Assembly: GCF_002420705.1 (NCBI RefSeq)
Contig: NZ_DIIM01000020.1
Span: forward strand, 72,153 to 131,668
Direction: 5' to 3'
Length of the DNA: 59,516 nucleotides
Source: Sphingobacterium sp. UBA5670
Lineage (GTDB): Bacteria > Bacteroidota > Bacteroidia > Sphingobacteriales > Sphingobacteriaceae
The notes beneath the pieces were generated by a model that worked only from the letters and a program-made list of their open reading frames with translations, was not told the origin of the DNA and ran no database searches. Each line of letters begins with the position of its first letter. The first letter of the stretch is position 1. Shown here in pieces: positions 27,332-36,804 of the stretch. The position numbers and the translations under genes are program-made.

Positions 27332-28153
27332 ATGACAAATAATCTATTCTTGAATTACATCACCTGGAATGTAGACAGCGACATCTTTGTTATTCCCACT
27401 ATTGAACACCCCATCCGCTGGTACGGAATATGCTGGTTATTGGGTATTGTACTATGTTATAGGATATTGTGGTCAATATTCAAAAAAGAAGGCCGGCGAA
27501 TTGAGTTTCTCGATCAGCTAACCATTTACATCGTATTGGGCACTGTCATTGGAGCAAGACTAGGGCATGTGTTATTTTATGACCCCGGCTATTACCTCCA
27601 TAACCCATTAAAAATCTTTGCCCTATGGGAAGGAGGTCTGGCGAGTCATGGCGGCGGCATAGGCATACTGATCGCTATCTATTTATTCGCCAAAAAGCAG
27701 CAGCTTTCTTTTCTTTGGGTCGCAGACCGCGTAGCACTGGTGGTGCCTGTTGCTGGTGCCTGTATTCGATTGGGGAACTTAATGAACTCCGAAATGATTG
27801 GTACGCCAAGTAACCTGCCCTGGGCCTTTGTATTTACACATATCGATACAGTACCCCGGCATCCGGCCCAGCTTTATGAAGCCATATTTTGTATCCTGTT
27901 ATTTTTATTGTTATACGGCTTATGGAAAAATAACCAGCTTCGAATCCGTAACGGCAATTATTTTGCGCTTTTATTGATTCTCTTATTTTCATTTAGATTC
28001 TTGGACGAATTCATGAAAATCAACCAAGAACATTTTGAGGATTCTTTATTCATCAATATGGGGCAGCTGCTCAGTATACCATTTATCATAATCGGAATCG
28101 GTATATTTCTTCTGAACCGCTTTAAGACAAGTACACAACAGTTGCACTCATAA
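27332..28153 (+). CDS. lgt: Prolipoprotein diacylglyceryl transferase
   Basis: 273 residues, an integral inner-membrane enzyme that attaches diacylglycerol to the lipobox Cys of prolipoproteins. About seven membrane helices are present. Conserved elements are HPIRWYGICWLLG near the N-terminus, GARLGHVLFYDPGYY, the catalytic-loop GACIRLGNLMNSEMIG (family Arg and Asn-Glu positions) and HPAQLYEA. The MNSEMIG segment departs slightly from the common FxNGE form but keeps the Asn and Glu. It stands alone and converges on the NarL-type regulator gene. Its many substrates include several lipoproteins encoded in this window. Confidence 0.95.
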   Translation: MTNNLFLNYITWNVDSDIFVIPTIEHPIRWYGICWLLGIVLCYRILWSIFKKEGRRIEFLDQLTIYIVLGTVIGARLGHVLFYDPGYYLHNPLKIFALWEGGLASHGGGIGILIAIYLFAKKQQLSFLWVADRVALVVPVAGACIRLGNLMNSEMIGTPSNLPWAFVFTHIDTVPRHPAQLYEAIFCILLFLLLYGLWKNNQLRIRNGNYFALLLILLFSFRFLDEFMKINQEHFEDSLFINMGQLLSIPFIIIGIGIFLLNRFKTSTQQLHS

Positions 28154-28223
28154 GCTATACAGGCCCTAATAGCCACTTATAGTCTCATGTACCAGCAGTC
28201 ATTACAAAAAGCTGCTCTGCTGC

Positions 28224-28886
28224 CTACTTTAATAAACCGTGCTGGAAGGCATATTTTACGAGTTCTGCTGTATTTTTTACTTTTGTCTTATCAATCAGGC
28301 TCTGGCGATAGCCTTCCACAGTTCGCTTACTTAAAAAGATCCGATCAGCAATCTCTACGTTGGTAAACCCATCAGCGATTAATGCCAATACTTCCAGTTC
28401 ACGATCATTGATATCTAAATCTACCGTCATGCCCTTTTCAACAGCGGCATAAACTTGTCCAGAAGAAACTTGCTCAAGCAGTGCCATACTCACTTCTTCA
28501 CTGATATAACGACCACCGTCAGCCACGTGTTTTAGCCCAAAAAGAAGCTCATGATAACCGACATTTTTAAGCAGATATCCTGCAAGACCATGGTCAAATC
28601 CCTCCACAACATAATGAATCTGATTAAGCATGGTCAATACAACAACTTTTACCAAAGGATATTTCTGAACAACGACTTTTAATAGCTCCATCCCATCCAT
28701 ATTTTCCATACTGATATCCGTTAAGACAATATCAGGAACTAGACCATTCGCCAGCATAGATAAAGCTTCAACACCATCAGACGCCTCGCCTATGACTGTA
28801 AATTCACCCTCGGATTCTAAAAGTAGCTTAATACCATTGCGTACGACCATGTGATCTTCAACTAATAGTATCTTAACCGTATTCAT
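28224..28886 (-). CDS. NarL/FixJ-type response regulator
   Basis: 220 residues: a receiver domain (1-120) with Glu10-Asp11, phospho-acceptor Asp57 (IVLTDISMENMDG) and a C-terminal LuxR helix-turn-helix (about 152-215; LDINDRELEVLALIADGFTN, EIADRIFLSKRTVEGYR). It is divergent from the PAS kinase at 29.2 kb across 307 bp, which invites pairing. However, that kinase has a HisKA domain, while NarL regulators usually pair with HisKA_3 kinases, so cognate partnership is not secure. It converges on lgt. Confidence 0.92.
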   Translation of the reverse strand: MNTVKILLVEDHMVVRNGIKLLLESEGEFTVIGEASDGVEALSMLANGLVPDIVLTDISMENMDGMELLKVVVQKYPLVKVVVLTMLNQIHYVVEGFDHGLAGYLLKNVGYHELLFGLKHVADGGRYISEEVSMALLEQVSSGQVYAAVEKGMTVDLDINDRELEVLALIADGFTNVEIADRIFLSKRTVEGYRQSLIDKTKVKNTAELVKYAFQHGLLK

Positions 28887-29193
28887 CTTCTATAGCATTT
28901 AAATAAAACCTTCAGCTCTGCTTTCTTCCAAAACCTGTACAACACTTCGTGATGCTTGCATAATTCTATTTGGAATGACGAGAAATAAACTGCATAAACG
29001 AAATAAAGATACGAAATTCTACACATTGTACTGAACACATCATTGATCTCCCTGATCAGGCTCATTGTGACTTACAGCTGGCTATCATTTAAAGAGAAGC
29101 AGGAAACGAATTAGAAAAGGAACAATATTTGCACGCTATTAAATCAAATAATACTTGGTGTTACTTTAATCAACACTTAATTTTTGACACGTT
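28887..29193. other. Divergent intergenic region between regulator and PAS kinase
   Basis: 307 bp without a supported gene. A 60-codon frame overlapping the regulator start has no protein-like character. Short dyads are CCTGATCAGG (29051-29060) and GTGTT/AACAC just before the kinase gene; neither is long enough to assign. Confidence 0.4.
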
Positions 29194-31227
29194 ATGATTC
29201 GTTCAGATAAAGACATTTTAGCCGTTCTCACATCTTCAATGGAAGCCTGCGCAATTTATGATAGCGCAGATCTTCATATATCCTATGCAAATACAAACAT
29301 GTTAAAATTGTGGAATTGTGATCAACAGGCTGTCGGTCAGCATCTTGAAGACTGTATGCGACGTGAAGAATTAATGCCTTATATTCCGCTCTTGAAAGAG
29401 GCTTGGCACTATGGCAAAGAGCAGGAGGCGAAAAAGATACAGGTCAAGCTCCAATCAGAAATACAACCTTCTTTAGTCTATGATTACACATTTGAATATC
29501 ATACGCTCTTCAATGAAAAAGGTGAAACCTGCGCTGTATTTCAGCGGATGACGCTGATTCCGGGAAACAATAACATGCAGCCCCTAACGCATGAAAAAAA
29601 CTCCATTGAGCGAAAACTTCTACAGGATCTATTGACACAAAAGCAGACAATTGCTGCGAGCAATTACAAGATCATGAAGTTTCATAATAATGATACCACA
29701 TCAAATAAACAGACTGAGGATCTCAATGAAAAACTTAAAGATGCGCTCAAAAAGATCATCGAAAGTGAAGAACATTATCATTTTGCGCTGCAATCAGCCG
29801 AGATGGGAACATGGAACCTAAATTGTAAGAATTACATTGTACACTGGGATGAACGGACACGTGAACTCTTCGGCTTCGCAAAAGGTGAATATGTACCTTA
29901 CCATCAGGTCCTAAAATATATCCACTCAGAAGATAGAAAGCGAATTGATCAGGAAGTCCAAAAATCGCTAACCTACCAGAACAAAGGAGTTTATGACGTA
30001 CAATTTCGGACCGTTGGCGCTGAGGATCATCAGTTACGCTGGTTGCATTGTAAAGGCAGGGTATATTTTGACGCGGACCAGCAACCGGAATGGTTTGCAG
30101 GAACAGCCATTGACGTCACCGCTCAGCATCAGGAACGTGAAAAGCTCGAAGCAATCAATCATCTCATTGCAAAAAGGGACCAGCAGTTTCGAATGATTGT
30201 GGAGGCTGCCGGAATCGGTACTTTTTCTATTGATGTAGAGACAAATCAAATGGAGCTCAATGATCGCTGTCGCGATCTATTTGGTTTCGAACAAAACACA
30301 AAAATCAAAGAATCTGACTTTTTTGCTCAGATCCTGCCTAAATACAGAACTAAAATACAGCAGATTTTTCAGGAGGTAACGCTGAAACAATCCCCTTTCG
30401 ATTGTCAGTGTGAAATAATAGACAAAAAGACGGGTCAGGTAAAATGGCTGAGATCCATTGGCGGCAGCCAATCAGAATCCGATACCTCAAGACACATGAT
30501 CTATGGGGCTATAATAGATAATACGAGCGATAAAGAAGAGGAAAGAAAAAAACTGGATTTCATCAGCATTGCAAGTCACGAGCTCAAAACGCCTCTGACC
30601 TCATTAATTGCTTATATTCAATTGTTGATAGCCAAAGAAGAATCATTGAGTACTGAAAAACGAATACAATATCTGCATCAGTCTAATGAACAGGCTACAC
30701 GTATGCGTGGGTTAATTGACGGTTTTCTAAATGTCACACAACTGAATGAAGGTAAATTATTACTTCGCAAAAAAATGTTTCGAGTTTGTTCACTAATGGA
30801 TTATATCCAAAATATGTATTCTTTAAGACCCGCAAAGCATTTCATTCACTATACAGGTGACATTCACTCGAGTTTGGAAGTCATGGCAGATCGCGATAAA
30901 ATCGAACAAGTGCTTATCAACTTCATGGATAACGCGATTAAATATTCCCCTAATAATTCAACAATTACGATGCATGTTACAGTAAATGAAGAATATTTTC
31001 AGGTCGAAATTAAAGATCAGGGAAAAGGTATTGACCCGAAAGACCAAAAACAAATATTCGATAAGTTTTATCGCGTAAATGACGATACCCAGAGCTATGC
31101 TTCAGGATTTGGTATCGGATTGTTTATCTGTAAGGAAATTATTCAAAAGCATCATGGTGTAATTGGTGTTAACAGTCAGCGGGGAGAAGGCTCAACTTTC
31201 TGGTTTAAAATACCGGTGAATGCCTAA
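29194..31227 (+). CDS. Multi-PAS sensor histidine kinase
   Basis: 677 residues, no membrane helix, so a cytoplasmic sensor. Three PAS-like domains are visible: about 8-125, about 195-310 (with the PAC-type WFAGTAIDVTAQHQ) and about 330-445. A HisKA domain follows with phospho-acceptor His462 in FISIASHELKTPLT, and an HATPase domain with the N box DNAIKYSP and G boxes DQGKGIDPKD and GFGIGLFICKEI. It is divergent from the NarL-type regulator. The signal is unknown; PAS domains often detect redox, oxygen or small ligands, but no cofactor-binding residue is obvious. Confidence 0.93.
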   Translation: MIRSDKDILAVLTSSMEACAIYDSADLHISYANTNMLKLWNCDQQAVGQHLEDCMRREELMPYIPLLKEAWHYGKEQEAKKIQVKLQSEIQPSLVYDYTFEYHTLFNEKGETCAVFQRMTLIPGNNNMQPLTHEKNSIERKLLQDLLTQKQTIAASNYKIMKFHNNDTTSNKQTEDLNEKLKDALKKIIESEEHYHFALQSAEMGTWNLNCKNYIVHWDERTRELFGFAKGEYVPYHQVLKYIHSEDRKRIDQEVQKSLTYQNKGVYDVQFRTVGAEDHQLRWLHCKGRVYFDADQQPEWFAGTAIDVTAQHQEREKLEAINHLIAKRDQQFRMIVEAAGIGTFSIDVETNQMELNDRCRDLFGFEQNTKIKESDFFAQILPKYRTKIQQIFQEVTLKQSPFDCQCEIIDKKTGQVKWLRSIGGSQSESDTSRHMIYGAIIDNTSDKEEERKKLDFISIASHELKTPLTSLIAYIQLLIAKEESLSTEKRIQYLHQSNEQATRMRGLIDGFLNVTQLNEGKLLLRKKMFRVCSLMDYIQNMYSLRPAKHFIHYTGDIHSSLEVMADRDKIEQVLINFMDNAIKYSPNNSTITMHVTVNEEYFQVEIKDQGKGIDPKDQKQIFDKFYRVNDDTQSYASGFGIGLFICKEIIQKHHGVIGVNSQRGEGSTFWFKIPVNA

Positions 31228-31262
31228 AAACGATATTTGCAAAAGGCTTTTGTACCCTGAAA

Positions 31263-31295
31263 GGCAACAGTTGTTTTCAGCATACAACTGTTGCC
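31263..31295. terminator. Bidirectional hairpin between PAS kinase and phytase
   Basis: GGCAACAGTTGT and ACAACTGTTGCC form a perfect 12-bp stem with a 9-nt loop, between two convergent genes 35 bp after one stop and 20 bp from the other. No long T-run, so the strength is uncertain. Confidence 0.65.
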
Positions 31296-31314
31296 GATGC
31301 ATTTTAGACCAGGA

Positions 31315-32385
31315 CTATTTCTTTTTCAGATCAGCCCCAGCAATATCTTCCCATCGATAATAATGGAATGTTTTATCGTCACTCATCGTTACGAAAAGTC
31401 CATGTTTGAACGTCTCGTTTAAGCTGGAAGAAACAACTTCTGAACCATCACTTTGTGTTGCCATCACAGGCACTGTCTTTAGATGGGTATGCTCAAATGG
31501 ATTACTTTTAGTTCCTTCTCTGCTAAAGATCTGAAAACGATTTGCCCCTTGATCAGAAACCAATATATACCCCGTACTATCCGTTAGTTTATAAATCGAA
31601 ATACCTTCATGATCTTCTTTAAAACCCTCTGTAGCAAATAATGCCAGCTGCTGGTTCCCTTTTGCAGGATCAGCATAATACTGTTTTACACCAACTTGTT
31701 CATCCGAATAATAAATATAACCAAGTTCATTATCTACAGCTATCGCTTCGATTTCCTTTTTTCCGCTAAACGAACCAAACTTGCGCACCAAGGTTGCTTT
31801 CACTGCCCCTGAACCATTATCTTCCAATAAATATTGTCCCAGGTAACCGTCCTTTGGTCCATTTTTCCGACCGACAATAGCGTAGATCTCTCCTTTCGGA
31901 GCAGTATATAAGGCGATCCCCATAAGATCCCTAAATTCTGGCTCAGTCTCACCAACAAACATGTCTAATCCGCCCTGATCAATAGGTTTCATATCTGGTA
32001 ACGAAAACACACGTAATTTATGGGTCATACGCTCTGTTGTCACCGCAATATCTACGGGCTTTCCGTTCAATAGCAAACCATAAGCCACGTCAACATTGTT
32101 CGGACGTTTTAGGTTTGAGACTACTTTTTCCTTCACGGTTTTACCTTCAAGATCGTATACAAATAATGCCCCATCAGCATCCTTATCTGTGGCAATAATT
32201 AAGCTTTTACTGGGGTCTGTCTTGTTGATCCAAATGGCAGGATCATCCGAATCATAACGTACCGAATCGGTAACGATAACAGGTTTAACCGGGTTTGTCC
32301 CATTTTGCTGCGGGTTTTTGCAAGCTGATTGAAGCAGTGCAACTGCGCCAGCACCAATCGAGAGTATTATTTTATAGTTTGTCAT
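31315..32385 (-). CDS. Beta-propeller phytase (3-phytase)
   Basis: 356 residues from ATG at 32385, which gives a lipoprotein-type signal with Cys about 22 (LLQSACKNPQ); the longer frame to 32421 overlaps the preceding gene. Residues about 35-345 form a six-bladed propeller of the calcium-dependent phytase family, recognisable by RYDSDDPAIWINKTDPS, LIIATDKDADGALFVYDL and GEIEA-type acidic stretches that bind calcium. It removes phosphates from phytate in the periplasm or at the cell surface. It is the last gene of the TonB-receptor/beta-helix/phytase operon, 13 bp after the beta-helix gene. Confidence 0.9.
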   Translation of the reverse strand: MTNYKIILSIGAGAVALLQSACKNPQQNGTNPVKPVIVTDSVRYDSDDPAIWINKTDPSKSLIIATDKDADGALFVYDLEGKTVKEKVVSNLKRPNNVDVAYGLLLNGKPVDIAVTTERMTHKLRVFSLPDMKPIDQGGLDMFVGETEPEFRDLMGIALYTAPKGEIYAIVGRKNGPKDGYLGQYLLEDNGSGAVKATLVRKFGSFSGKKEIEAIAVDNELGYIYYSDEQVGVKQYYADPAKGNQQLALFATEGFKEDHEGISIYKLTDSTGYILVSDQGANRFQIFSREGTKSNPFEHTHLKTVPVMATQSDGSEVVSSSLNETFKHGLFVTMSDDKTFHYYRWEDIAGADLKKK

Positions 32386-32398
32386 TACATGAAATAAA

Positions 32399-33661
32399 TT
32401 AGAATTTGGTACCATATGCACCTACATAAACTGCAGGTTCAGGAGAATTGTAGGTCAAGCCGTTTGACATCACCAAACCACTTGTGAAATGAGGTTTAAA
32501 AGCCAGAGTACCCGCCTTTAATGCTGGAGAATTTCCCTGGAGATGAAAATCCCAGGCTGCATCAAACACATAGTTGTCAACCGATGTTTCTAACGGATAG
32601 GCAGCAAATTTAGGGTTATTCTCCCCTGCCACTTTACCCCGGACATCATTACTGCCGCCTACGATATCATTTTTACCAACCTGAAACTGATCTACAGTCA
32701 ATTGGCTATAGCCATAATACCAGTTATTACTTGATACCGAACGGCTGTCTTCCGGTTTTTTAGGGTCTCGCTTGACTCCAAACCGTGTATTGGCAAATAG
32801 ATTATTATAAATCTCGGCTCTGACAGATGCTTCTAACCAAATAGAACCTCCTTTTGCAGTAGGTCTGCGCCAACCTGTGTTGAGCATGGTGTTATTATAA
32901 ACAATAATATACGCTTGCGGAGTCCGATCTCCTGAATTCGATAATTTCAACGCATTGGTATTTACGCTATAAACCAAGTTATAGGCGACATCGGCAAGAC
33001 AGCCCGATTTAAAGTTCATCGCTTCACCGCCGGTCACACCATTGGAAAAGAAGCGGTTGTTGGCGAAAATGATTTTTCCGCCCTCAATATATGTACAGTC
33101 TTCATGAAAATGACTTACGGTACTATTCTGAACTACTAACTTCCCATCCGGATTTGAAAACCACAATGCTGGCAACGCCTCACCAGATACTTTTTTATAC
33201 AAACCCATCTTCACAGAAGTCGAAGCATCCGATGTAATTGCACCGCCATATTCGATGATTGTATTGTCTAAAACAAGCTCCTGGCAACTTGGGGCAGCCA
33301 AAATCCCACCCCAAAGTTTACCAAATTCATTCGTTTTTGTCTTATAGCCATCTTCAACCGTAAACTTCACCGGATTTTCAGCTGTACCTAGTGCATACAA
33401 ATTACCCAAAACAACAATTTCAGGCTTATTAACGGAATCCATCAATACAGTTACGCCTTCCTCAATCGTCAGGCTCTTGCCTTCGGGAATAATAATGTCT
33501 CCCTTAATATGCTGTACACTTCCCTTACTCCACACACCAGATACCTCACCAATAGCACTTCCATCAGCATCAGAAGTATCAACATCAATATTCGCTTTTT
33601 CACAGGCACTTAGCACCACGATAAAAAACGCTAGAAACGATAAAATACATTTATTTTTCAT
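32399..33661 (-). CDS. Parallel beta-helix lipoprotein of the phytate locus
   Basis: 420 residues from ATG at 33661, chosen because it gives a signal peptide with lipobox LSAC (Cys about 20). Residues about 60-400 show short repeated beta strands with Asn and Gly turns (ITSDASTSVKMG, LVVQNSTVSHFHEDCTYI, AYIIVYNNTMLNTGW), the pattern of a right-handed parallel beta-helix. No pectate-lyase catalytic motif is recognisable. Between a TonB receptor and a phytase, it could be a surface substrate-binding protein, taking the place of a SusD-like partner. That role is inferred from gene order. Confidence 0.78.
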   Translation of the reverse strand: MKNKCILSFLAFFIVVLSACEKANIDVDTSDADGSAIGEVSGVWSKGSVQHIKGDIIIPEGKSLTIEEGVTVLMDSVNKPEIVVLGNLYALGTAENPVKFTVEDGYKTKTNEFGKLWGGILAAPSCQELVLDNTIIEYGGAITSDASTSVKMGLYKKVSGEALPALWFSNPDGKLVVQNSTVSHFHEDCTYIEGGKIIFANNRFFSNGVTGGEAMNFKSGCLADVAYNLVYSVNTNALKLSNSGDRTPQAYIIVYNNTMLNTGWRRPTAKGGSIWLEASVRAEIYNNLFANTRFGVKRDPKKPEDSRSVSSNNWYYGYSQLTVDQFQVGKNDIVGGSNDVRGKVAGENNPKFAAYPLETSVDNYVFDAAWDFHLQGNSPALKAGTLAFKPHFTSGLVMSNGLTYNSPEPAVYVGAYGTKF

Positions 33662-33811
33662 CTGTATATATTTAATTTTTAATGATGAAGCAGATTTCAC
33701 TTATCCAAAATATTGGCTTTCCAAAAAAGTGAAAGCTTCACCGAAACAAACTGTTGTTATTTCACGTCGCACATGTTCAGATTAAAACATGCCGTGTTTT
33801 ATGCGGGTTTA

Positions 33812-36598
33812 TTATTTACTAAACGAATAACGTAAACCAAGGATATAGTTTTGCCCATACAAATCCTTTCTAATCAATGTATTTCCACCTTCAATAAGCT
33901 TTTCGGCGATCTTCTCGTTTTCGGGATTTGTTCCTTTCACATACAATTCCATTGGTGTATTCAAGATGTTGTTAGCTTTGGCAAAAATAGCCCAGCCTGC
34001 CCTAAATTTCTTTTCAATGGAAGCATCGAGCTGAATGAATCCTTTTTGCCATAAATCATCATTCAGGAACTGGGATACTGTGTTGATACGTGAACCTGTA
34101 TAAGAACCGGCCAATTGTCCTTCCCAACCTTTGTTAGCATCTTTATAAAGCAGGGATAGATTTGCCACGTGCGCAGCCTGGCCATAAAGCGGACGTGTTT
34201 GGTCGACAATAATCGCTTCAGGATCCTGTGTGGTCTCATTGATTCGACGGGACATCTTCGAGGTAGTTATGCGTGAATGGGTATAGGTATAATTGGCCTT
34301 AACACCAAATTGCTGGATATACTTGATATAATCAACCTCGACACCAAAGTTGTTGGCATTACCAAAATTGCCCGGTGTGTAGTATACATCCTGTTTGCGA
34401 ATCTCATCCGGCTGAAAGGTATATTCAATGGGGTTTTTAATCTTTTTATAGAACATACCCACAAGAAATTGAGAAGAGGCTTCCGGAAACAATTCATACC
34501 TTAAATCAAAGTTATCGGCCAAGGCATGTTTTAAATCTGGATTTCCTTTCTCCAAAAACTCTTCATTAACCACACTTGAAGGAACGATCTCATAAAATCC
34601 AGGACGGTTTAACGCACGATAATAAGCCGCATGAAGCTGTTGTTTGTCGTCCAGATGATATTTCATGGTCAAACTCGGCAGCCATTCTGTATAAATTTGT
34701 GATCCTTCCGGTCTTTTTTCTCCAGCAGGAAACAATAATTTATAATCTTGATTGGTATGCTCCATCCGGATGCCACCGATCATTTGCCATTTATCGTTCT
34801 CATAATTGAACATCCCATATACAGCAGTCGTCTTCTCGTTGGCATCGTACGTTAATGGATTTGCGACAGCACCAGTAGGATTGGTCACCGTCAAATTTAG
34901 ATCAGTATACCGCTGAAAATCCACTCCGTATTTATACTTTGCCTCTTCTGCCGAGGCTGGAGAAAGATTGTAATTATTGTAAAAACTGCTACGCTGTTTA
35001 TCACGGTACAGTCCACCGGTAGACAATTCCAGCTTACTGTGATCCATTGGAACTTTATAAGCCACATCCCAATAACCTGCATGATCATTATCCGTATTTC
35101 GTTCCCAACGATAGGTTACAGGTGATTTGTTGACAAGAGAAGTACGTTTTCGCTCAAAATTTTCTTCTACCCCATCCAAACTAATCATCGTATTTTGTGG
35201 TAATTGATTGCGCGCCGAAGAAAGCACACCTGACCAACGAACATTTAAACGATTATCTAAAAAGTGATGATCTCCCTGTAAAGTACCATTATAAATTTGT
35301 TGTTGGGTTTTTCGGCTTCTTGTTACGTAAGTCAACTCGGCTTTACCAATGCTTGGATCATACTGACCATTGTATATTGTATTGACCGCATCACGCAATT
35401 GCAGGCTATTCAAATTCACATACATTTGATAGAAACTTACACGATGATTCGGATTAAATCGATAATCGATTTTATTATGCAAACCCAAACGTTGTTGCTG
35501 TTCATCATATTGACGATCACTCTGCTCGGTGATTACCGCATTGGGATTTACGCCAACAACAGAAGATTTGTAAAAAATAGACCGGCTACCGCGATGTAAA
35601 TTTTGATAGCTCGCACCCAAAATGACACCTAATTTGTCATTCAGATACCGATTGCCAATGGCCAGATTACCAATAAGATCAGGCAAAGGTTTTTTATAGG
35701 TATAATCTAATGCGCCCTTATTAAAATCTGCTGAAGTCGCATTATAATTCTTTCCGTTCAGTTCATAGGGAGATTTTGCTGAAGTTCCACCTGTTGAAAA
35801 ACTCCCAAAATCACGATTAAAATAACGCTGACTATAACCTGTTGCCAAATTTGCCTGAAGCAATAGTTTACTCGGTGCCGATTTCATCACCATATTGACA
35901 ACCCCACCTACCGCATCAGCTTCCATGTTTGGTGTCAGTGATTTATAGATTTCCAATCGTTCCAACATATCCGAAGGGAATAAATCCAAGGGTACATAAC
36001 GATATTTATTGTCAGGACTAGGTACCTTAACACCATTAACCAAGGTCGTATTGTAACGCTTATCCATCCCCCTTAAGATAGCATACTGTCCTTCGCCATT
36101 TGAATTTCTTTCGATGGATACCCCCGATACACGCTGTATAACATTTGCGACGGTAATATCCGGAGAAATTTCAATCGCGCGGGCCGAAACGACATTCATA
36201 ATTTGCGAAGCATTTTTTTCCAAACGTCTTGCGCTTGGATCATCGTCGCCTCCATTTCGTCGCCCTTTAACAGTAACCTCCATTAAAGTCTGTTCCGTAG
36301 AAATCAATTGAAAAATGAAGTGCGGTGTGTTTTCTTTTTGGATCTCAATTTCCTTAATCAATTCAGCATAGGCCATGTGTTTAATATGAACTCTGTCCAT
36401 ACCTGCTGATAATCCTTTGAATTCAAATGAACCATCCAATTGCGTTTTGGTTGATACGCCACTTTGTTCGAGAAACACGGTAGCACCGACAATAGCTTCG
36501 CCGGTCTGTACATCCAAAACCTTACCTTTTATTTTGGTCGCATAGGCTGTGCTGACCGAAATACTGGAGGCAAGTAATACCGTTAAAAAATTTTTCAT
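33812..36598 (-). CDS. TonB-dependent outer-membrane receptor of the phytate locus
   Basis: 928 residues from ATG at 36598, which restores a signal peptide ending TAYA. Residues about 20-105 form the carboxypeptidase-regulatory-like domain (IKGKVLDVQTGEAIVGATV) common in Bacteroidota. The plug (about 115-235) includes SARAIEISPDITVANVIQRV and ERLEIYKSLTPNMEADAVGG. A 22-strand-type barrel follows to the C-terminus, ending LGLRYSFSK. No SusD partner follows; instead come the beta-helix lipoprotein and the phytase, so inositol phosphate, phosphate or metal-phytate uptake is the likely role. It is 150 bp upstream of the beta-helix gene and preceded by repeats and a promoter. Confidence 0.92.
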   Translation of the reverse strand: MKNFLTVLLASSISVSTAYATKIKGKVLDVQTGEAIVGATVFLEQSGVSTKTQLDGSFEFKGLSAGMDRVHIKHMAYAELIKEIEIQKENTPHFIFQLISTEQTLMEVTVKGRRNGGDDDPSARRLEKNASQIMNVVSARAIEISPDITVANVIQRVSGVSIERNSNGEGQYAILRGMDKRYNTTLVNGVKVPSPDNKYRYVPLDLFPSDMLERLEIYKSLTPNMEADAVGGVVNMVMKSAPSKLLLQANLATGYSQRYFNRDFGSFSTGGTSAKSPYELNGKNYNATSADFNKGALDYTYKKPLPDLIGNLAIGNRYLNDKLGVILGASYQNLHRGSRSIFYKSSVVGVNPNAVITEQSDRQYDEQQQRLGLHNKIDYRFNPNHRVSFYQMYVNLNSLQLRDAVNTIYNGQYDPSIGKAELTYVTRSRKTQQQIYNGTLQGDHHFLDNRLNVRWSGVLSSARNQLPQNTMISLDGVEENFERKRTSLVNKSPVTYRWERNTDNDHAGYWDVAYKVPMDHSKLELSTGGLYRDKQRSSFYNNYNLSPASAEEAKYKYGVDFQRYTDLNLTVTNPTGAVANPLTYDANEKTTAVYGMFNYENDKWQMIGGIRMEHTNQDYKLLFPAGEKRPEGSQIYTEWLPSLTMKYHLDDKQQLHAAYYRALNRPGFYEIVPSSVVNEEFLEKGNPDLKHALADNFDLRYELFPEASSQFLVGMFYKKIKNPIEYTFQPDEIRKQDVYYTPGNFGNANNFGVEVDYIKYIQQFGVKANYTYTHSRITTSKMSRRINETTQDPEAIIVDQTRPLYGQAAHVANLSLLYKDANKGWEGQLAGSYTGSRINTVSQFLNDDLWQKGFIQLDASIEKKFRAGWAIFAKANNILNTPMELYVKGTNPENEKIAEKLIEGGNTLIRKDLYGQNYILGLRYSFSK

Positions 36599-36634
36599 TT
36601 TGCTTAGATTATTATGAATCTTTGATTGTTGTCG

Positions 36635-36664
36635 CAAAGATGATAGCCCATTTTAATCTGACAA
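36635..36664 (-). promoter_or_regulatory. Promoter of the phytate operon
   Basis: On the minus strand TTG (36662-36664), a 19-nt spacer, then CATCTTTG (36635-36642) fit the Bacteroidota TTG-N17-23-TAnnTTTG promoter with one mismatch. The start point would be near 36630, about 30 bp before the receptor's ATG. Confidence 0.6.
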
Positions 36665-36676
36665 AATTTCGAGCGT

Positions 36677-36750
36677 TACAACAAGGAAACAAGGTAAAAT
36701 GAGCACTATACAACAAGGAAACAAAAGACAGTAAAAAACTATACAACAGG
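36677..36750 (-). repeat. Three direct repeats at a 32-33 bp period upstream of the phytate operon
   Basis: TACAACAAGGAAACAA occurs at 36677-36692 and exactly again at 36709-36724; a shortened third copy TACAACAGG lies at 36742-36750. The starts are 32 and 33 bp apart, about three helical turns, and the first copy ends 13 bp upstream of the -33 element. This is the geometry of activator sites on one DNA face. The adjacent TPR-HTH protein is the obvious candidate to bind them. Confidence 0.75.
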
Positions 36751-36804
36751 CATTTACACACCAAACAACCGCCATTAAGATTCTATTACCCTTATGTTAA
36801 TAAA

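Noticed and set aside
28883..29065. 60-codon frame overlapping the NarL-type regulator start
   Set aside because: No domain, low-quality composition and overlap with the start of a solid gene; treated as a chance frame.
36677..36750. Direct repeats as a CRISPR array
   Set aside because: Only two full 16-bp copies with 16-bp spacing and a truncated third, no cas genes, and position at a promoter; a regulatory array fits better.
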